Origin: Bigelowiella natans CCMP2755
Lineage: Eukaryota > Cercozoa > Chlorarachniophyceae
NCBI GenBank assembly: GCA_000320545.1
Contig: ADNK01002633.1
Coordinates: 2,501-57,500 of the forward strand
Length of the DNA stretch: 55,000 nucleotides
Reading direction: 5' to 3'
In this document: piece by piece, positions 49,119 through 55,000 of the stretch
Numbering within the stretch: the first letter of the stretch is position 1
Layout of the letters: every line of letters starts with the position of its first letter
Notes under the pieces: generated by a model
What the model was told of the DNA's origin: nothing
Database searches by the model: none
The model's input: only the letters and a program-made list of their open reading frames with translations
Program-made: the position numbers and the translations under genes

Positions 49119-50601
49119 TATAGCAGTTTTGCAGCAATTGTATATGCTGGTTGCTACTTATTTTGCAACGGTTTTATTCTGTATTCGAAGCTAATTTTAT
49201 TTAATTTCTGCTCGCACCCTTCTCAATCACTTCAACTCTATGATGGCACAGGTGCGAGCTGCCGCCGAGCTACAAGTAGAAGAGGTACTATCGTTGTGCA
49301 ATGCTAGCATGGTCTAAAAAGTGAAAGCGGCGGGGGGGGATTAATTAGACATATTCCAGTAGCAAAAAAGTAAAGGAGAAGCGTTTAAATGGTGCGACAT
49401 TTGCTGTTTTTGCATTTTCTGTTTTTGACGATGATATCATCGTTTTTCCACTAAAGTTTAAGGACTTTGGACCCGTGGCACCTCTTTCCGAAGAGGATCA
49501 GCAAAGAAATGATAAAAGGTGGTTAAATCATCCATATTCCTCCTCCTACCCCGCCTCCCCTTTGCGGAGCCGTAAATAGTGATAGATGTTGTAGTCAAGA
49601 AATGACTCGATGAACATTCGGTGTAGGTTTTTGCTGGATTTCGTTCTCGAATGCAAAGACAATTCTGAGTACTGCCCGATCACGCTGGGAGCTCCTGTTT
49701 GTCGCGACAAGGTGCTGTGGCGAAAGCTAACGGGGAGGCTTTACATATACAGCAAGAGATGTTTGTTTGTAAAAGAGCTAGCTCTAGATGGGAAAACAGC
49801 CTTGCGAGTGCAAACGATCCTGCGCGCTGCGTCTGGCATTATTCTCTGTAGCATTGAGTTGTCCCCTTTTGCTCAGGTTGTTGGCGGTATTTGCATGGGC
49901 TGTTTGACGAAAGTCTTCGGCGGAAAGACTCTCTCACAGGTATTTCCATATTATTATTACGATGCATGTTAATGCACACGAAGGGGTTATTCTGGATTTT
50001 GAAAATTAGCCCCTGTGTTCATCTTATGTTTGTGTGTGTACATGCTCGCCATCTTCATCTTGAATACGCACGCATTATTTGACCCGGTCTTTTCCGCCCA
50101 GAAAATCATGGAAGAACAAGAAGAAAAGGCAGCTGAGCGCCGGAAGGCGGCAGCAAGATACGCCAAGTTGCACGAGCACTTGCACCATCTGGAAGAGAGA
50201 AATTTTGTTTGCAAAGGTACGTAAGCAGCAGGGAGGGGTCGTGGTACTGTCTTTTTTTTCAACCCCGGGGGGGGGGGGGGGGGGGGCTTTGGGCATACAA
50301 CTTGATTCTCTGGTTTTTTTTACAATTATCTTGAAAGAAGCTGTTGACATGACAACTGACTGTCGCGATAGGAAACGTACTGCTGAGAAGGTGGTTCACC
50401 AACGCTTTCATCAGCGCCGTTAAAGAAGCAAATGCGAAAGAGGAAAAGGAAAAGGAAGAAGGCGAAAAGGAAGAAAAGGAAGAAGGCGAAAGGCAAGAAA
50501 GCGACGAGAAGGGCGGGGATCGGAAGGAAGATGGCGAGGGCGAAAAAAAGGAAGAAAAAGAGGTTGCTCGTGATGATGCGCCTGAAGAAATCAAAGCATG
50601 A
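33987..50601 (+). CDS. Giant multidomain protein: Tudor-like start, coiled coils, RGS-type domains, PPR-like array, duplicated Cys module
   Basis: Exons: 33987-34058, 34678-34747, 34876-34949, 35057-35125, 35301-35373, 35512-35579, 35651-35705, 35767-35774, 36000-36059, 36253-36357, 36572-36639, 36726-36798, 37005-37031, 37283-37401, 37468-37527, 37703-40817, 41039-41324, 41553-44786, 44997-45854, 45988-46239, 46491-46601, 46741-46826, 46999-47124, 47189-47236, 47388-47473, 47660-47710, 47809-47861, 47992-48035, 48251-48289, 48452-48525, 48691-48798, 49008-49071, 49252-49284, 49457-49518, 49627-49711, 49877-49939, 50102-50216, 50372-50601. All are GT-AG and phase-consistent, about 3,400 residues. 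Order: Tudor-like strand (VDYEDGSEETLPWPNAD), Lys/Pro linker, coiled coil, RGS, a second RGS-like region, a long PPR-like helical array, Lys/Glu coiled coil, and an acidic Glu/Lys tail. The Cys module occurs before most of the array and again near the C-terminus. PPR arrays normally bind organellar RNA and RGS domains bind G-alpha; the combined role is unknown. Exons before 37283 are short and less certain. Confidence 0.85.
35767..35774 (+). other. Proposed 8-nt microexon
   Basis: The exon ending at 35705 is left in phase 1, whereas the exon starting at 36000 only reads open in phase 0. Eight bases (AGGAGGAA) after the acceptor ATCGTAG and before the donor GTGCGT convert phase 1 to phase 0 and add Glu residues. 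Confidence 0.45.
38262..38646 (+). other. RGS domain within the giant protein
   Basis: The segment reads like a regulator-of-G-protein-signalling fold: FLQSAWGRDFREFY, FEFWLSVESIRDWW, IRLAMAIKDIWANYF, VEFFADAQVYAFEKQIMESF and TRFYNV. These match the consensus order of helices (x-F-x-x-F, L-x-F-W-x-x-V, A-x-x-I-x-x-x-Y, F-D-x-A-Q, v-x-x-x-M-E-x-x-x-x-x-R-F). RGS domains accelerate GTP hydrolysis by G-alpha subunits. It is preceded by about 170 residues of coiled coil. Confidence 0.7.
39013..39510 (+). other. Second, degenerate RGS-like region
   Basis: VGQEEFENFLFLEN near the start and TVREHLWPKYLASPSCTFF near the end resemble the first and last helices of an RGS fold, separated by an acidic insertion. 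The middle is poorly conserved, so this is tentative. It directly precedes the PPR-like array. Confidence 0.4.
39700..45860 (+). other. PPR-like helical repeat array (several exons)
   Basis: Repeated two-helix units of about 35 residues are visible, for example TPDQHTFNAVLKAYV, PDAETFMWVIKACVGE, TEEHYSIVISAWAETG, HAPMFEVIIDHFAGNG, VKIYDIIIEAHTKAEKG, DWYNAIVRGHCDARNPEEA and AQKEDFNELVRACARAGD. The pattern fits pentatricopeptide repeats. Three acidic, low-complexity linkers interrupt the array at about 42000-42065, 42665-42715 and 43025-43155. Confidence 0.75.
41774..41900 (+). other. Cys module, copy 1
   Basis: LLESC is followed by YEYCPMTLGARKC and GVCLECGL, giving C-x8-C-x10-C-x2-C with an extra Cys upstream. 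The spacing suggests zinc binding. The same module recurs at 49627-49939 of the same gene. I know of no named domain with the CP-[MI]-TLGA core. Confidence 0.7.
49627..49939 (+). other. Cys module, copy 2 (split over two exons)
   Basis: Exons 49627-49711 and 49877-49939 encode VLECKDNSEYCPITLGAPVC, then RDK|VVGGICMGCL, giving C-x8-C-x8-C-x2-C. The SEYCP-I-TLGA core, the RDKV segment and the G-[VI]-C-x2-C end match copy 1 closely. The copies lie on opposite sides of the PPR-like array and C-terminal coiled coil. Confidence 0.7.
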
Positions 50602-50694
50602 TAAGCGGGAAAAGAGGTTTGCTTCTACAAATATACAGTGCATTAAGGCAGCCGATATTGTGTCTGAACGTAATAATGGAGGCGATGAATAAGA

Positions 50695-51610
50695 TTGTGC
50701 AATCAGGCACACATGCCATGCCTACATGTGCATTTAAGCGATGAATACATGCATGGCATCACCTGTGCGATGCTGTGCACTGATGCTAAGCATGGGTGCG
50801 ATAAGCTGCAAAGGCATTTGATACGATTGTCGGCTACTTGCCAAGATCAGCATGTAGTTGGGCGGGAAAAGATGAAAGTCGAGATATATGTCGCGATGTA
50901 TTGTTGATTCCACATGAGCGCTTGGCTGCAAAAACACGCTTTCAAATATTTATCGATCGCACAGGGCGGGCTCGGAGCCCTGTCAATGGCCCTCGAAACG
51001 TCATCAGTTTGAACAACAAGCATGATGCATGTATAATAGTATAAAGTCGAGGTGGCTTCAGTGCGTCATCTGTAGATCTCAACAGTACGATGATGTACGT
51101 AGCGAGTGTTGCGGGCCTGCGATGCAAATGCACATGCATTGTGTCATACAACATTACATGATGCAAGCAACACAACTCCAATCACAATGCACAGCATGGC
51201 TTCTGGAACAATTCCTGACTTTTTTTTGTTTTTCACTATCTCCCACACATTGTCATTTGTCATCATCCACGTGCTGATTTTGGGCAACTGGGCTGTCGTC
51301 AGAACAGCTGACACGTGTAATTCAAAGTGGATATAATTGATCACTTGATTTTGTTCTATGGTCGTTCTCATGTAGCTGTGCAAAGCAGCGGCTGGCTGCA
51401 GCGCCAATGTCAAATCTGTCAGCTGGAAAGGCTGCCTGCACATGCATGCTAGCGTGCGCTGCAGGATTAGATTCCTGCTGCTTTACATGAATAGGTTGTG
51501 CGCATTGTACTTGCGCACAAAATCCGTAGCCTTGCGAAACACAAACTCTGCATAGAGAACAACAAGAAGGCACTAAGGGCCGGGTGCTAGCTAGCATCGT
51601 AACAAGGTTA
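50695..51610. repeat. Palindrome-rich repeat block R4
   Basis: The block starts about 100 bp after the stop of the giant gene and ends just before the stop of a minus-strand gene. It contains GCTAGC-type palindromes (about 51448, 51590) and TGCATG-rich text. Bases 51062-51233 carry, contiguously, three segments that are about 1 kb apart in R3 (16161-16220, 16427-16447, 17219-17258), so R4 looks like a deletion derivative or R3 an expanded copy. Confidence 0.6.
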
Positions 51611-51663
51611 TGTTTCATCTTGAATTCCGATCATTCCAGCTTCAACGTCGATCTTCTATCCAT

Positions 51664-53263
<1,600 letters not shown>

Positions 53264-53535
53264 CTGTTATGGAAACGTAGGGAGCGATGTGGGGGTGGGG
53301 GGGGACGGAGAATTCGATTAGTGATATTACGGTAGAGGGTCGTTGGCCTGTACCCACGAGAATTTTGTAATAAAAAAATTCTCAAAGTGTCAAACATTTG
53401 ACTACATTGAGAGCAGTAGCGCTTCTTCTGAGAAATGGCTGCCATTATTTAGGTTGCTAAGAGGCCAGCCCCTCCCTCTCACACCGAGCCTTGGCACTGA
53501 GGTGCTTCGTCTCTAAGACCTTCCCAGAGTGGCCA

Positions 53536-53910
53536 ATGCAAGATCCTGGGCAGGCAATTGCTAAGAGAATCATCCTCATCTTACTGGCATGCTCCTTCAA
53601 CAGCGTGTTCTTGAAGACCCTCGGCAAGAGAGGGGGACAAACGGCCAGCCCAGCTTCTCCGAGCGGTCAAATACAACGGCAGAACCCTTCTAGCAGCGAC
53701 ATTTTGGACGAGCCAGCCCGCCCCCCCTCGGCCTACGTCCATGCCGACAACGAGCAAGCGGCGGAGAGTGATGGTGCTAGTGATGCAGCTCAACGGATCA
53801 ATGGCGGCCCCACCAACGGAAAAGATGGCTTTTTGGTTTGCTTCAATCATACAGATTGCTGCTCAGACGCGATTGCTCACGGTAGTAGATATGACCTTTC
53901 TGTAAATTGA
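53536..53910 (+). CDS. Open frame with N-terminal hydrophobic segment; possible terminal exon
   Basis: The frame runs from ATG 53536 to TGA 53910 (124 residues) and is open further upstream to 53491. It begins with AKRIILILLACSFNSVFLK, a possible membrane segment or signal anchor, followed by a Ser/Pro/Asp/Glu-rich tail and a short Cys cluster (VCFNHTDCCSDA). Composition is more protein-like than the repeat-driven frames around it, but there is no family match and no splice partner was found. It could be a short gene or the last exon of a plus-strand gene. Confidence 0.35.
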   Translation: MQDPGQAIAKRIILILLACSFNSVFLKTLGKRGGQTASPASPSGQIQRQNPSSSDILDEPARPPSAYVHADNEQAAESDGASDAAQRINGGPTNGKDGFLVCFNHTDCCSDAIAHGSRYDLSVN

Positions 53911-54177
53911 GTCCAGATTCAATTAGATTTAGATTTAAGCCTGAAGCGACAGGCATGCTGCGTCGTAATCATGCCCATATTCTTCTCAAAGACGTGTCTC
54001 GTGTTTGGTCTATAAAGCTTGCTAAAAAGCATCATCATTTCGCTACCAATCCCCAGGTCACCAATGGAGTGGTAAGCATGAGCTTCCTGCAGCTCTCATT
54101 TCTCCAGAGAAAAGGAGGGGAGGGGAAACATGCAGGTTGCTCTCTGAACACGAACATCCCATACACTGACTGATTGT

Positions 54178-54344
54178 CTAGGCACTAGTGATATACTGCA
54201 AGCTGGTCACAGCACGACATTTTTCATCATAAGCTGCGCGAGAATGTAGAGAAAATGAATGCTGGGATTCAACCGCTACTGCAGGTTTTTCTGCGACCGG
54301 CAAGGGGGCGGAGATAAGGGTGTCTGCGAGCAGAAATGGCCTGG
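54178..54344 (-). CDS. Candidate terminal exon of a minus-strand gene running off the window
   Basis: After the acceptor GGCAAAAG the sequence stays open for 54 codons (PFLLADTLISAPLPVAEKPA near its start) to a TAG at 54178. An (AC)n repeat lies a short way upstream, as in other introns here. No upstream exon was identified between here and the right edge, and no family is recognised. Confidence 0.25.
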
Positions 54345-54819
54345 CTTTTGCCTTCGTGATACGGGTAGATACACACACACACACACACGCCCATTTTTGA
54401 TATGTGTGTTTGGGATAGATGATATAAATATGTAGAGGTGTATAAAATACATACATATATGATTCAAATATTGACAAAGTACACGCACACTCACACGCAC
54501 GAGCAAATCGGATTGCGGCTTACCAGTCGTCATCATAGCCAAAATGCCGCCTCATGTAGTGTTGTGTGCATCTTCCAAAACTCAAACAGTTCTCAAACTA
54601 GCTGAGCGAACAAAGTACCGGAGCTCCTTTCTCTCAGAGTGCTAATATGCTATATTTCATGCAGACTGCGACCTCTCGAGACGTAGTCTTTGGACCCACT
54701 ACATCCCATACGCCTCTCCCTTTCTTCCAACGAATGCACACAGCATTGCACACCCCCCGCACCTTACTCGCCACCGCCGACCTAGTAGCGATGGAGGGGG
54801 GTGGGGGGCTAGTAAAAAA

Positions 54820-54850
<31 letters not shown>

Positions 54851-55000
54851 CAAAGATACCTCCCATACCCCGCCCTTTTAAGAGGATATGTGTTAAGAAC
54901 GACAGTATTGATACAGCAGGGACCTGTAAGGTCATCTTTATATGTTTTTTGCTCTGGTAGTTATCAATAAAGCACAACTTTCACTCTAACCCCCTCCCCC
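54345..55000. other. Right edge, no gene resolved
   Basis: (AC)n lies at about 54371-54388 and (GCA)n at about 54821-54849, the latter producing an artificial poly-Ala frame. An AATAAA-type signal lies near 54965. Nothing else can be supported. Confidence 0.5.

Overview
The window is nuclear DNA from an intron-rich eukaryotic microbe. Genes are chains of short exons with GT-AG introns, often only 65-150 bp, whose reading phases match from exon to exon. Almost every long open frame outside those chains is microsatellite or antisense noise. The lineage cannot be fixed from the sequence. A fungal-type Zn2Cys6 regulator, an NHL-repeat protein, an SLC13 transporter with TrkA-C domains and an ABCG transporter with an N-terminal Cys-rich ectodomain together fit a SAR-type protist, possibly an alga. 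All exon models were built by eye from splice motifs, phase and protein family; none has transcript support.

Layout, left to right: a small membrane protein (minus, 1.1-1.9 kb); a Zn2Cys6 regulator (plus, 3.0-4.7 kb); a palindrome-rich repeat block R1; an NHL-repeat gene (minus, 6.4-7.7 kb); a long inverted repeat (8.2-8.5 kb); an SLC13-type transporter (plus, 8.8-11.2 kb); block R2; a two-RRM, RGG-rich RNA-binding protein (plus, 13.2-15.7 kb); the large block R3; a small basic, Cys/His-containing protein (minus, 19.2-19.9 kb); an ABCG transporter broken into more than 30 small exons (minus, 21.4 to about 31.1 kb); a divergent spacer; a giant plus-strand gene of about 38 exons (34.0-50.6 kb) encoding about 3,400 residues with a Tudor-like start, coiled coils, RGS-type domains, a long PPR-like array and two copies of a Cys module; block R4; an unidentified minus-strand gene (51.7-53.3 kb); and candidate exons at the right edge.

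R1-R4 are rich in GCTAGC and CATGCTAGCATG palindromes and share rearranged homologous segments. Three of the four lie between convergent genes; R2 lies between tandem genes, and the one divergent spacer has none. Nearly every larger ABCG intron carries a microsatellite.

The most novel items are the giant RGS-PPR protein with its duplicated C-x8-C-x8/10-C-x2-C module, and the R1-R4 repeat family with its apparent preference for convergent junctions and a captured ABCG exon fragment.
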